In this document: one piece after another, positions 40,770 through 50,036 of the stretch
Layout of the letters: each line of letters begins with the position of its first letter
How positions within the stretch are numbered: the first letter of the stretch is position 1
Notes under the pieces: generated by a model
Seen by the model: only the letters and a program-made list of their open reading frames with translations
Databases searched by the model: none
What the model was told of the DNA's origin: nothing
Assembly: GCA_016756725.1 (NCBI GenBank)
Contig: JAESII010000005.1
Span: 220,247 to 284,246 of the forward strand
Reading direction: 5' to 3'
DNA from: Synergistaceae bacterium
Lineage (GTDB): Bacteria > Synergistota > Synergistia > Synergistales > Aminithiophilaceae
DNA: 64,000 nucleotides
Program-made: the position numbers and the translations under genes

Positions 40770-42308
40770 ATGACGACGGCGGCGATCAGGGCCACGGCCT
40801 ATGCCCTCAACCACGTGCCCGAATTGGCCCTGCATTACGGAAACACTCCCTGGATCGAAAGAAGGACCCGGAAGGAGTCCGATTTTCTCAAGGCCCTGCC
40901 CGAGCATCTCTGGTCCTTCGAAGAGGCCGCTGCCTACGCTCCCAACCTGGCCTACATCGGCGCCCTGACGCTGGAAGAGCTGGAAGGGGCCCAAAAACCC
41001 TGGCATGGCAACCTTCTGGAGGAGCCGCGCCGCGTCGGCCGCTACGGCGAGATCATGCCCGAAGCCGAGTTCCTGGGTCTTCTTGATATCTGTGACGTCT
41101 TCGATCTGGTCTGGCTTGAGGAGTCCTTCGCCGCCGAGGTGCAGGGGCGCCTGGCCTCCCACCCGCTCATCACCGACGCCATGAGGGGCCGCCTCGAAAA
41201 GGGCCACCCTCTGGCCGAGATCGAAGGCGAGGTCTCCGGACACCATGCCCTTCCTCTGTATTTGGACGGTTCCATCGTCGGCTGCGTCCGCCGGGGTCAT
41301 GACGTTGACGAATGCCTCGATGCCTATGTCCTCCTGGAGAATCTGGCCTGCAAGGCCGGGGGTGTCCTGGCCATGCTCCATCTTCTCAAGAACGCCTCCA
41401 TGGCCCCCGAAGAGGTCCGGTATGTCATCGAGTGCTCCGAAGAAGCGGCGGGCGACATGAACCAGCGCGGCGGCGGCAACTTCGCCAAGGCCGTCGCCGA
41501 AATCGCCGGCTGCGTCAACGCCACGGGCATGGATGTCCGCGGCTTCTGCGCCGGCCCCGTCAACGCCCTCATCGCCGGGGCCTCCATGGTGGCTGCCGGC
41601 GTCCAGCCCAACTGCGTTGTCCTCGCCGGAGGAGCGGTGCCGAAGCTTTTCATGAACGCCAAGGACCATGTCCGCAAAGGGCTTCCGGCCCTGGAGGATG
41701 TCCTGGGCAACTTCGCCGTCCTCCTCGTTCCCGACGACGGAACGCTGCCGGTCATGCGCCTCGACAGTCTGGGGCAGCACACCGTTGGCGCCGGAGCCTC
41801 GCCCCAGGCCGTGACGACGGCCCTTGTCCTGGAGCCGCTGAACCGGCTCGGCCTTTCCTTCAGCGACGTCGACCGCTACGCCGCCGAGCTCCACAATGCC
41901 GAGGTGACCCTGCCGGCCGGAGCCGGTGACGTCCCCCTTGCCAACGCCAAGATGATCGCCGCCCTGGCCGTCATGAAAGGGCAGATTGAAAAGACGGCCA
42001 TGATGGATTTCGTCGCCGCCCGGGGGCTGGTGGGGTTTGCCCCGACACAGGGGCACATCCCCTCGGGCGTTCCCTTCCTGGGCCATGCCCGTGATGCCAT
42101 CGCCGAGGGGAGGATGGAGCGGGCCATGATCATCGGCAAGGGAAGTCTCTTCCTGGCCAGGCTCACCAACCTCGCCGACGGAGCCTCCTTCATCGTCGAA
42201 AGACCTCGCCCCGGTTCGGCCCCTCTCAAGGGACTGAACCGGGAGGCCCTGCGCGAGCTGATCCTGGAAGCCCTCTCCGACGTGGCCCAGGCTCTCAAAG
42301 GTCGTTGA
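40770..42308 (+). CDS. grdC: Glycine reductase complex component C, GrdC (beta subunit)
   Basis: This 512-residue subunit of protein C of glycine/sarcosine/betaine reductase, with GrdD, turns the Se-carboxymethyl group delivered by GrdA into acetyl phosphate. The sequence resembles beta-ketoacyl-ACP synthase III/thiolase-type folds (VNATGMDVRGFCAGPVNALI with a candidate acyl-accepting Cys; GAGASPQAVTTALVLEPL). aggaggctgagg lies before ATG 40770. It sits 14 bases after grdB. Confidence 0.92.
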   Translation: MTTAAIRATAYALNHVPELALHYGNTPWIERRTRKESDFLKALPEHLWSFEEAAAYAPNLAYIGALTLEELEGAQKPWHGNLLEEPRRVGRYGEIMPEAEFLGLLDICDVFDLVWLEESFAAEVQGRLASHPLITDAMRGRLEKGHPLAEIEGEVSGHHALPLYLDGSIVGCVRRGHDVDECLDAYVLLENLACKAGGVLAMLHLLKNASMAPEEVRYVIECSEEAAGDMNQRGGGNFAKAVAEIAGCVNATGMDVRGFCAGPVNALIAGASMVAAGVQPNCVVLAGGAVPKLFMNAKDHVRKGLPALEDVLGNFAVLLVPDDGTLPVMRLDSLGQHTVGAGASPQAVTTALVLEPLNRLGLSFSDVDRYAAELHNAEVTLPAGAGDVPLANAKMIAALAVMKGQIEKTAMMDFVAARGLVGFAPTQGHIPSGVPFLGHARDAIAEGRMERAMIIGKGSLFLARLTNLADGASFIVERPRPGSAPLKGLNREALRELILEALSDVAQALKGR

Positions 42309-42321
42309 GGCGGTGGGTGAC

Positions 42322-43464
42322 GTGAGCGAAGAAAGACGCCTCATCGGGGAAATTCTCGAAGAAATCGTCGCCGCCGGGGGAGGTCCTGCCCCGGTCCGGC
42401 TCGGACTCATGGCCTACGGCAGCGAGCTGGGACAGGAGGAGCTCATCACCGGCGCTCGCCTTGCCCTGAAAGAGCGGGGCGATCTTTCCGTCGTCCTCAT
42501 CGGCCCTCGCCACGAGGCGGAAGAGGGGATGGAGTGGATCGAAACGCCTCCCTGCGAGTCCGACGTCGTCGCCGCCATGGAGTCGGCGCTGCAGGAAGGC
42601 CGAATCGACGGAGCCGTGGCGCTCCATTATCCCTTCCCTCTGGGTGTCGCCACCGTCGGTCGCGTCGTTGCGCCCGGCACGGGCCGGGAACTGCTCATCG
42701 CCACCTCGACGGGGACGACGGCGACGGAGCGCGTCGAGGCCATGGTGAAAAATGCCCTGATCGGCCGGGCCGTGGCCCGGGCCCTGGGAAAGAAAGACCC
42801 GACTCTGGCCGTCCTCAACGTCGAAGGGGCTCAGGCGGCCTTGCGGATTCTCAGACACCTTGCCGCCGACGGCTACCCGCTGTGTTTCGGTTCCAGCGGC
42901 CGTTCCGACGGCGGTGCCCTGCTGCGAGGCAACGACCTTCTCTCGGGAGCCGTCGACATCTGCCTCTGCGATACCCTGACGGGCAATGTCCTGGTCAAGC
43001 TCTTTTCGGCCTTCACCACCGGCGGAAGCCGCGAGAGTCTTGGCTGGGGCTATGGCCCCTCGGCCGGCGAGGGCTGGTCCTCGGTGGTCTCCATCATCTC
43101 CCGGGCCTCGGGCGCCCCCGTCGTCGCCGGAGCCCTGGCTTACACGGCCCGTGTCGTCCGGGGCCGTCTTCCCCGCCTTGTCGAGGAGGAGTTTGCCTTG
43201 GCACGAAAGGCGGGCCTCGAAAAGAAACTGGAAAGGACGGTGCCTGTCCTGGATGAGGCTGTGACGGTTCCTCCGTCGGAACCGACGGACGACGAAATCC
43301 ATGGGATTGACGTTCTCTCCATGGAAGAGGCCGTTCGCCGGCTCTGGAAGGAGGGAATCTTCGCCGAGTCGGCCATGGGCTGCACGGGGCCCGTCGTCAA
43401 GATCGCCTCATCAAGGAGGGCTCAGGCCGAAGCCTGTCTCCGCGAGGAGGGGCTCATCGACTGA
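42322..43464 (+). CDS. grdD: Glycine reductase complex component C, GrdD (alpha subunit)
   Basis: This protein of about 380 residues belongs to the GrdD family (similar to phosphate acetyl/butyryltransferase and PlsX folds), the acetyl-phosphate-forming subunit of protein C. Seen motifs are GALHYPFPLGV-type (VALHYPFPLGVATVGR), ATSTGTTATERVEAM, and a C-terminal ESAMGCTGPVVKIA carrying the conserved Cys. GTG 42322 has aggcggtg about 6 bases upstream; GTG 42313 is a less likely alternative. Acetyl phosphate made here would yield ATP through acetate kinase, which is not in the window. It ends the grd operon. Confidence 0.9.
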   Translation: MSEERRLIGEILEEIVAAGGGPAPVRLGLMAYGSELGQEELITGARLALKERGDLSVVLIGPRHEAEEGMEWIETPPCESDVVAAMESALQEGRIDGAVALHYPFPLGVATVGRVVAPGTGRELLIATSTGTTATERVEAMVKNALIGRAVARALGKKDPTLAVLNVEGAQAALRILRHLAADGYPLCFGSSGRSDGGALLRGNDLLSGAVDICLCDTLTGNVLVKLFSAFTTGGSRESLGWGYGPSAGEGWSSVVSIISRASGAPVVAGALAYTARVVRGRLPRLVEEEFALARKAGLEKKLERTVPVLDEAVTVPPSEPTDDEIHGIDVLSMEEAVRRLWKEGIFAESAMGCTGPVVKIASSRRAQAEACLREEGLID

Positions 43465-43541
43465 TTCTCTTCGGGCCTTTTTCCGGAGGCCCCGATCGCG
43501 AAGAAGTGAGCACACCCGCCTTTTCGGCCTTCATGAAGGAG

Positions 43542-43550
43542 TGGTACAAT
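43542..43550 (+). promoter_or_regulatory. Putative extended -10 promoter of the alanine operon
   Basis: TGGTACAAT (43542-43550), an extended -10 with only a weak -35 (tttcgg, 43522-43527). It matches the TGGTACAAT seen before the HD-GYP gene at 52191. It would produce a leader of about 125 bases. Confidence 0.45.
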
Positions 43551-43555
43551 ATGGG

Positions 43556-43683
43556 AATCCGATAAAGGAGTCATTAGAAAGGGAGTGAAAGAGAGCGCAA
43601 GGATTGCCGAGGAAGCGGGTCGAGGGAGCTCCCCAGGGGGGAGAGGAGTCTCTAATGGATGGAGAGGAAGGTGAGCCTGTCCG
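43556..43683 (+). other. Structured untranslated leader of the alanine symporter gene
   Basis: A purine-rich leader with several self-complementary stretches: gggagctccc (43624-43633), gctcccc with ggggag around 43628-43643, and gagaggagtctct (43641-43653). It also holds a gattgccgaggaagcgg segment near 43602-43618 that recalls, but does not match, the glycine aptamer core. It lacks the ctcagg motif of glycine riboswitches and the L-box pattern of lysine riboswitches. It may be a cis-regulatory RNA of unknown class; this is speculative. Confidence 0.3.
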
Positions 43684-45054
43684 ATGGAAACAGTGATGAG
43701 AATCAACGATTACGTCAACGGCATCGTCTGGGGGCCCCTGATGCTGACGTTGCTTGTGGGGACGGGCGTCTACCTGACGGTGATTCTCGGCTTTCCCCAG
43801 ATCCGCTATTTCGGTTTCATGTTCAAACAGGTTTTCAGCAGAAACAGGGACGCCAAAGCCGAAGGGACCGTCTCCTCCTTCGCTGCTCTCGCCACGGCCC
43901 TGGCTTCGACGATCGGCACGGGCAACATTGCCGGCGTCGCCACGGCCCTTCATCTGGGCGGCCCCGGTGCCCTTTTCTGGATGCTCATCTCGGCCGTTTT
44001 CGGCATGACGACGAAGTTCGCCGAAGTCACCCTTGCTGTACGCTACCGCGAGAAAGACAAGGACGGCAACTGGCGGGGCGGTACAATGTACATTCTCGAA
44101 AAGGCCACGGGGCAGAAGTGGCTGGCCTGGCTCTTTGCCTTCTTCACCACCTTCGCCGCCTTCGGCATTGGCAATGCCATTCAGGCCAACTCGACGGCTG
44201 AAGGGCTGAGCCTGGGCTTCGGCATTCCCCATCTTGCCACGGGTATTGGCATCGCTGTCCTGACGGCACTGGTCATCTGGGGCGGGCTCAAGCGCATCGC
44301 CGACGTGACGACCTATCTCGTTCCCTTTATGGCCGTTTTCTACGTCATCGCCGGCATCATCGTCGTTTTCATGCACAGAGACCTCATTCCGGCGGCCGTC
44401 GCCAACGCCGTCTATTACGCCTTTAACGACCCCTCGGCCATGCCCGGCGCCGTCGCCGGCTGGGCTGTCAAGATCGCCCTCACCAAGGGCATCGCCCGCG
44501 GGGTCTTTTCCAACGAGGCCGGTCTTGGCTCGGCTCCCATGGTCCACGCCACGGCCATCGTCGATCATCCTGTCCGTCAGGGCGTTTACGGTCTTTTCGA
44601 GGTCTTTGCCGACACGATCGTCATCTGTTCCCTCACGTCGCTGGCCATCATGACTTCCGGTGTTCTCACCGCCAATCCCGATCTCACGGGAGCGCAGCTC
44701 ACCCTCTCGGCTTTTGAAGTCGTCCTTGGTCGTCCCGGCGTGGCTGTCCTCTCCCTGGGACTGGCCATGTTCGCCTTCTCCACGATCCTCGGCTGGTACT
44801 GGTACGGCGAGACGGGGGCGACCTACATCTTCGGGAACAAGGTCATTCCTGTCTACAAGGTCATCTGGATTGTCGTGATCCTCATCGGCGCCTATGGGGG
44901 AGGCGGCCAGTTCCTGTCTGCCATCTGGAATATGGCGGACACGATGAACGGTCTCATGGCCATCCCGAACCTCATTGCCCTTCTCTGGGTCTCCAAGGAG
45001 CTTCGTAGCCTGGTGAAGGATTTCGACGAGAGGCGCCGCAAGGGGCTGCTTTAG
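43684..45054 (+). CDS. Sodium:alanine (AGCS family) symporter
   Basis: This 456-residue member of the alanine or glycine:cation symporter family has about 11 membrane segments. Signatures are ASTIGTGNIAGVATALHLGG (Na+/substrate site in TM1-2), MTTKFAEVTLAVRYRE, and IARGVFSNEAGLGSAPM (the AGCS hallmark, SNEAGxGSAP). It imports alanine, glycine or D-alanine with Na+. It is followed at once by alanine racemase and alanine dehydrogenase, which makes alanine the likely main substrate. The ATG at 43684 has ggaaggtgag upstream; ATG 43699 is possible. Confidence 0.94.
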   Translation: METVMRINDYVNGIVWGPLMLTLLVGTGVYLTVILGFPQIRYFGFMFKQVFSRNRDAKAEGTVSSFAALATALASTIGTGNIAGVATALHLGGPGALFWMLISAVFGMTTKFAEVTLAVRYREKDKDGNWRGGTMYILEKATGQKWLAWLFAFFTTFAAFGIGNAIQANSTAEGLSLGFGIPHLATGIGIAVLTALVIWGGLKRIADVTTYLVPFMAVFYVIAGIIVVFMHRDLIPAAVANAVYYAFNDPSAMPGAVAGWAVKIALTKGIARGVFSNEAGLGSAPMVHATAIVDHPVRQGVYGLFEVFADTIVICSLTSLAIMTSGVLTANPDLTGAQLTLSAFEVVLGRPGVAVLSLGLAMFAFSTILGWYWYGETGATYIFGNKVIPVYKVIWIVVILIGAYGGGGQFLSAIWNMADTMNGLMAIPNLIALLWVSKELRSLVKDFDERRRKGLL

Positions 45055-45060
45055 ACGGCC

Positions 45061-46206
45061 ATGGGATGGCGTCCGACCTGGATGGAGGTGGACCATTCGG
45101 CCCTGGGGGCGAACTTCAGGGCCGTCCGGTCCTATGTGGGGCCCCGCTGTCAGGTCCTGGCCGTCGTCAAGGCTGATGCCTATGGCCTGGGCGCCGTCGA
45201 CGTGGCACGGACCCTCGTTGCCGCCGGCTGTCAGCGACTGGCCGTTGCGACTCCCGATGAGGCGGCGGCCCTGCGGGATGGAGGCGTCAGCGACGATGTC
45301 CTCGTGCTGGGGCCGTCTCCTTGCGAGGCTGCCTCTCTCTATGTCGCCGAGGGGATCGCCTCGACGGTGACGGATCTCGCCTTCGCCAAGGCCCTTTCCG
45401 ACGAGGCTCAGCGCCAAGGGCGACCTGCCCGGGTTCACATCAAGGTCGACACGGGTATGGGGCGTCTCGGTTTCCTCCCCGACGAGATCCCTTCGGTGAT
45501 GGAGTCGCTTTTGGCCTTGCCCGGTCTGGACGTGGAGGGGCTTTTTACCCATTTTGCCGCCGCTGACGAGGCCGACGGCGTCTATACACAGACCCAGTTC
45601 CGGCGCTTCGGCGACGTCCTTGACGCCCTGCGCGACGAGGGCATCGGATTCCGTCTGCGTCACTGCTGCAACAGCGCTGCTATCTTGGCTCACAAGGAGA
45701 TGCATCTCGACGCCGTCCGCCCGGGGTTGATCCTCTACGGGATGTGGCCCTCGACCCCGGGCCCGAGGCCGATCACCTTGCGGCCTGTCTTCCAGGTCAA
45801 AAGTCGGATCGCTCTCATCCGCCAGCTTCCGCCGTCGAGCGGCGTCAGCTACGGATTGAACTACATGACACGGGGACAGGAGCGTTTTGCCGTCGTCCCC
45901 GTCGGATACCATGACGGCTATCGGCGTGCCCTGTCGGGCAGGGCCCGGGTTCTGATCCGGGGCAGAAGGGTGCCCGTGGTGGGGACGATCTGCATGGATC
46001 AGACCCTCGTCAACGTCACGGCCCTGCCCGAGGCCCAGGTTGGTGACGAGGTCGTCCTCATCGGTAGCCAGGGGAGCGAGACCATCTCTCCTGAGGAGAT
46101 CGCCTCGCTGCTGGGAACGATCAACTACGAGGTGCCGGGGTTCTTTACCCCTCGCGTGCCTCGCGTCGCCGTCAGAACAGAAAGCGAAGGAGGAAGAGGC
46201 TTATGA
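45061..46206 (+). CDS. alr: Alanine racemase
   Basis: This 381-residue PLP enzyme interconverts L- and D-alanine. The PLP lysine is Lys37 in VVKADAYGLGA and the catalytic tyrosine Tyr264 in GVSYGLNY, followed by VPVGYHDGYRR and VGTICMDQT. Its position between the Na+/alanine symporter and alanine dehydrogenase suggests a catabolic role, feeding imported D-alanine to L-alanine dehydrogenase, in addition to or instead of supplying D-alanine for peptidoglycan. It overlaps ald by 4 bases. Confidence 0.94.
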   Translation: MGWRPTWMEVDHSALGANFRAVRSYVGPRCQVLAVVKADAYGLGAVDVARTLVAAGCQRLAVATPDEAAALRDGGVSDDVLVLGPSPCEAASLYVAEGIASTVTDLAFAKALSDEAQRQGRPARVHIKVDTGMGRLGFLPDEIPSVMESLLALPGLDVEGLFTHFAAADEADGVYTQTQFRRFGDVLDALRDEGIGFRLRHCCNSAAILAHKEMHLDAVRPGLILYGMWPSTPGPRPITLRPVFQVKSRIALIRQLPPSSGVSYGLNYMTRGQERFAVVPVGYHDGYRRALSGRARVLIRGRRVPVVGTICMDQTLVNVTALPEAQVGDEVVLIGSQGSETISPEEIASLLGTINYEVPGFFTPRVPRVAVRTESEGGRGL

Positions 46207-47327
46207 AGGTAGGTTGTCCCAAGGAGATCAAGGACAATGAATTCCGGGTGGGGCTGACGCCTGCCTCGGTCAAGGCCTATGTCAGCGCCGGTCATCAGGT
46301 CTTTGTGGAGCGCGGGGCCGGAGAAGGGTCCGGCATCGGCGACGAGGAGTATGCCGCAGCGGGGGCCCTTGTCCTTTGCTCGGCCGAAGAGGTCTGGGGA
46401 AAGGCCGAAATGATCGTCAAGGTCAAGGAGCCTCTTCCCCAGGAATACCCCCTGCTGCGGGAAGGCCAGCTCCTGTACACCTACTTCCACTTCGCCGCCG
46501 ATGAGCGTCTCACTCGGGCCTGCCTGGAGCGGAAGATCAGGGCCCTCGCCTACGAGACGGTCAAGGAGAGTGACGGTTCCCTGCCCCTTCTGAAGCCCAT
46601 GAGCGAAGTGGCGGGCCGCATGTCGGTCCTGATGGCCTCCTATTTCATGAGCCGCTCTCAGGGCGGACGGGGCACCCTGCCGACGGGGGTTCCCGGTGTG
46701 GCCCCGGCCAACGTCCTCGTCCTCGGCGGAGGGACGGTCGGGACCAACGCGGCAAAGATCGCCTCGGGCCTCGGGGCCCGGGTCCTGGTCCTCGACGTCA
46801 ACTCCACCCGGCTCGAGTACCTGAGCCATATCATGCCGCCTAACTGCTTTCCCCTCTACAGCGACTCCCACACGCTGGAAGAGGGGCTACGCGAAGCGGA
46901 TATCGTCATCGGCGCCGTCCTGATCCCCGGAGCCAAGGCACCCCGGCTGATCTGCAGGGAGCACCTGGCCATGATGCGTCCCGGAGCGGTCTTCGTCGAC
47001 GTGGCCATCGACCAGGGCGGCGTCGCCGAGACGTCTCGCCCCACGACGCACAGCAATCCCGTCTACGTCGTCGACAACGTCATCCACTATTGCGTGGCCA
47101 ACATGCCCGGTGCCTACGCCCGGACATCGACCTTCTCCCTCAACAACCACACCATCGGCTACGGGCTGCAGCTGGCCAACAAGGGCCTCCGTAACGCCTG
47201 CGCCGACAACAGGGCTCTCCTGGCGGGGCTCAATCTCTTCGAGGGCCGGATCACCTGCCTGCCTGTGGCTCAGGCCTTCGGGATGGAGAGGGACCACGTC
47301 ACGCCCGCAGAGGTCCTGGGCATTTGA
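46203..47327 (+). CDS. ald: Alanine dehydrogenase
   Basis: This 374-residue NAD-dependent enzyme performs L-alanine + NAD + H2O to pyruvate + NH3 + NADH. It has [20 protein letters not shown] (substrate-binding N-terminus), [30 protein letters not shown] (Rossmann loop), [20 protein letters not shown] and [13 protein letters not shown], all typical. It generates NADH that can drive glycine reduction, a Stickland pair with the upstream grd operon. ATG 46203 overlaps the alr stop, and a hairpin follows the stop. Confidence 0.96.
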   Translation: MKVGCPKEIKDNEFRVGLTPASVKAYVSAGHQVFVERGAGEGSGIGDEEYAAAGALVLCSAEEVWGKAEMIVKVKEPLPQEYPLLREGQLLYTYFHFAADERLTRACLERKIRALAYETVKESDGSLPLLKPMSEVAGRMSVLMASYFMSRSQGGRGTLPTGVPGVAPANVLVLGGGTVGTNAAKIASGLGARVLVLDVNSTRLEYLSHIMPPNCFPLYSDSHTLEEGLREADIVIGAVLIPGAKAPRLICREHLAMMRPGAVFVDVAIDQGGVAETSRPTTHSNPVYVVDNVIHYCVANMPGAYARTSTFSLNNHTIGYGLQLANKGLRNACADNRALLAGLNLFEGRITCLPVAQAFGMERDHVTPAEVLGI

Positions 47328-47368
47328 CGGAAAGAGTTCCACTATTTCTTAATTGACCGAAAGATCTG

Positions 47369-47395
47369 AAGGGGGACGGCAATGGCGTCCCCCTT
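47369..47395 (+). terminator. Terminator after ald
   Basis: A perfect 10-bp stem (47369-47378 with 47386-47395, loop gcaatgg). The T tract is poor. A TATACT box (47400-47405) just after it may be the -10 of the transketolase gene, though no -35 is apparent. Confidence 0.55.
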
Positions 47396-47457
47396 AGGCT
47401 ATACTTCAGGGTGGCTCCCGAGGGCCAATCCTGAAACCTGTGGAGGGCGATCCCCAA

Positions 47458-49395
47458 GTGGCCTTTAAAAAGATCACACTCACCGACCATCGTGCGGGCT
47501 CTCTCGACGAGAACACCCACCGGATCCTGACCGACGGCGCCAGGACCTGCCGGCGCTGGGCCGTGACGATGACGACTCTGGCCGGAAGCGGTCATCCCGC
47601 CGGTTCTCTGTCGAGCATGGAGCTCTACCTGGCGACCTACGCCTTTGCCAACGTGACTCCCGACAACACCTCCTCCTTTGACCGCGACTACGTCGTCATC
47701 AGCCACGGCCACACGTCGCCCGGCGCCTATGCCGCCCTGGCCTGGCTGGGCTTCTTCCGCCCCGAAGAGGCGGTGGCCCACTTCCGTCAGGCCGGCAGCC
47801 CCTTCCAGGGCCATGTCGAGAGGGAGCTCCCCGGCATCGACTGGGGAACGGGCAACCTCGGCCAGGGGCTGTCGGCCGGCGTCGGCTTCGCCCTCGCCCA
47901 GAAGGCCCGCGGCGTCGACGGCAAGGTCTTCGTCCTCATGGGCGACGGCGAACAGGTCAAGGGGCAGCTTGCCGAGTCCCGCCGCATCGCCGTCAAGGAA
48001 GGCCTCACGTCCCTGACGGCCCTCGTCGACCTCAACGGCATCCAGATCTCGGGGACGACGGAATCGGTCATGGCCGCCGACATCGAGAGTCTCTGGAAAG
48101 CCGACGGGTGGGACGTGATTTCCTGCGACGGCCATGATTTCCAGGCCCTTTTCGACGCCCTCGTCGCGGCCGCTGAAAGGCCCGTGCCGACGGTGATTCT
48201 GGCCCGGACCGTCATGGGCAGAGGCGTCTCCTACATGGAGGGCATCGCCGATTACCACGGCAAGGCCCCCTCGGGCGAACTCTTCCTGAAGGCCATGGAG
48301 GAGCTGGGCGGCAACGGTCAGTGGCTTGAGGAGCTTCGGGAACGGCGCAAGACCTCCCTGCCGGAGGGAAGGCATCTCGGCAGCTATCCCATTTACCTTG
48401 AAGCGGGTGACGCCCGGACCTACGGCAACGACAAGAAGACGGACAACCGGTCCGCCTTCGGCACGGCTCTGGCCGACGTGGCCGAACACAACTGCGGCGT
48501 CGCCGGCCGAACGCCCCTTCTCGTCTTTGACTGTGACCTGGCCGGCTCCGTCAAGGTCGACGGTTTCGCGGACCGCTGTCCTCAGGCCTTCATCGAGACG
48601 GGTATCCAGGAGCATGCCACGGCCACCGTCGCCGGCGCGGCCTCGACGGCGGGAGTCGTCTCCCTCTGGGCCGACTTCGGCGTCTTCGGCCTCGCCGAGG
48701 CCTACAACCAGCAGCGCCTCAACGACATCAACGGAGCCAACGTCAAGCTCGTCCTCACCCATGTGGGACTCGACGTCGGCGAAGACGGCAAGACCCATCA
48801 GTGTATCGACTATATCGGACTCCTGCGGAACACCTTCGGATGGAAGCTCGTCGTTCCCGCCGATCCCAACCAGACCGACCGGGCCACGCGCTGGGCTCTG
48901 TCGAACTGGGGCAACATCTGCCTCGCCATGGGGCGGAGCAAACTGCCTGTCGTCACCGATGAGGAGGGACGCCCCTTCTTCGGTGCCGAGTACCGTTTCC
49001 GCTACGGCGCCGTCGACATGATCCGGACCGGCAGCGATGTGACCCTTCTCGCCTGCGGCCATCTCGTCCATCGTGCCCTCGCTGCCCGGGACCTGCTGGC
49101 CGAGAAGGGCCTCTCCGCCCGGGTCTGCCACGTGGCGACGCCGCTGCACATCGACGACGGAGATCTTCTGAAGGCGGCGTCGACAGGGGCCGTCGTCACC
49201 GTCGAGGACCACAACGTCAACAGCGGCCTCGGCTCCATCGTCGCCCAGAGGCTGCTTCTGCTCGGCAAACCCCTCGCCTTCCGAAGCCTCGGCGTGACCC
49301 GCTACGGCGATTCCGGTCCTTCCGAAGAGGTCTTTGCCTCCATGGGCCTTAGGGGGACTGACATCGCCCGGGCCGTCCAGGACCTGCTTCGCTGA
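47458..49395 (+). CDS. tkt: Transketolase (single chain)
   Basis: This 645-residue ThDP enzyme of the pentose phosphate pathway shows GSGHPAGSLSSMELYLA, VISHGHTSPGAYAAL, then GDGEQVKGQLAESRRIA with LVDLNGIQ (ThDP/Mg motif). The C-terminal half has FIETGIQEHATATVAGAAS and SLWADFGVFGLAEAYNQQR (pyrimidine domain). Both halves are fused; in many anaerobes they are two genes. The sequence diverges from the E. coli type, with GDGEQ where GDGCL is usual. GTG 47458 has ggaggg 10 bases upstream; the GTG at 47440 lies before that site. Confidence 0.9.
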   Translation: MAFKKITLTDHRAGSLDENTHRILTDGARTCRRWAVTMTTLAGSGHPAGSLSSMELYLATYAFANVTPDNTSSFDRDYVVISHGHTSPGAYAALAWLGFFRPEEAVAHFRQAGSPFQGHVERELPGIDWGTGNLGQGLSAGVGFALAQKARGVDGKVFVLMGDGEQVKGQLAESRRIAVKEGLTSLTALVDLNGIQISGTTESVMAADIESLWKADGWDVISCDGHDFQALFDALVAAAERPVPTVILARTVMGRGVSYMEGIADYHGKAPSGELFLKAMEELGGNGQWLEELRERRKTSLPEGRHLGSYPIYLEAGDARTYGNDKKTDNRSAFGTALADVAEHNCGVAGRTPLLVFDCDLAGSVKVDGFADRCPQAFIETGIQEHATATVAGAASTAGVVSLWADFGVFGLAEAYNQQRLNDINGANVKLVLTHVGLDVGEDGKTHQCIDYIGLLRNTFGWKLVVPADPNQTDRATRWALSNWGNICLAMGRSKLPVVTDEEGRPFFGAEYRFRYGAVDMIRTGSDVTLLACGHLVHRALAARDLLAEKGLSARVCHVATPLHIDDGDLLKAASTGAVVTVEDHNVNSGLGSIVAQRLLLLGKPLAFRSLGVTRYGDSGPSEEVFASMGLRGTDIARAVQDLLR

Positions 49396-49415
49396 CCGGT
49401 CAAGGAGGTGGCCTG

Positions 49416-50036
49416 ATGGCTCTCACTCTGGTCCGATCGGGTGGCCCTGTCCTCTGGGTCATCGGAGCCCTCTCGATTGTCGCCTTTGCCGTCGTCGTCG
49501 AACGCCTGCTTTTCTTCCGGAAGAACAGGGCCGACGCCGCCAAGCTGGAGCTGGAACTCTGTCAGGCCCTCCACGACAGAGATCGGGAGCGGGCCTCTTC
49601 GATCGTTCACGGTGACGACAGTTCCCTTCACCGTCTCTGTGCCGCCGCCATCAACCACTGGGGTGTCGACAAGGAGGCCCTGAGGGAACTCATGGACCAG
49701 CAGGTGCGCCGTGAACTCTTCCGATGGCAGAAGGGGCTGGGCCTGCTGGCGACCATTGCCAGGGTGGCCCCTCTTCTGGGCCTCCTCGGGACCGTCCTGG
49801 GCATGATCGACATCTTCCGAGTCCTGCCCGAAGGGGGAAGAGCGGACATGGCCTTCCTGGCCGCCGGCATCTGGAAGGCCCTGATCACGACCGTTGCCGG
49901 CCTTGCCGTTGCGGTGCCGGCCATCTTGGCTCATTCCTACCTCCTGCACCGCGTCGACGACGAGGAGGAGACCCTTCTGAGGACGACGGATTTTCTCGTC
50001 CGGGAAAAGCTCCTGGGCAGCCGGGACGGATCATGA
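49416..50036 (+). CDS. exbB: ExbB/TolQ/MotA-family proton channel protein
   Basis: This 206-residue membrane protein has three transmembrane helices (VLWVIGALSIVAFAVVVERLL; ARVAPLLGLLGTVLGMIDIF; ALITTVAGLAVAVPAILAH). The conserved ARVAPLLGLLGTVLGM channel motif is present. With ExbD it forms the proton-driven motor that energises TonB. aaggaggtgg precedes ATG 49416. It is first in exbB-btuF-exbD-tonB, linked by 4-base overlaps. Confidence 0.9.
   Translation: MALTLVRSGGPVLWVIGALSIVAFAVVVERLLFFRKNRADAAKLELELCQALHDRDRERASSIVHGDDSSLHRLCAAAINHWGVDKEALRELMDQQVRRELFRWQKGLGLLATIARVAPLLGLLGTVLGMIDIFRVLPEGGRADMAFLAAGIWKALITTVAGLAVAVPAILAHSYLLHRVDDEEETLLRTTDFLVREKLLGSRDGS

Noticed and set aside
43596-43660. 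Single glycine aptamer before the alanine symporter
   Set aside because: A gccgaggaagc-like stretch is present, but the conserved ctcagg element and closing helices of glycine aptamers are not.
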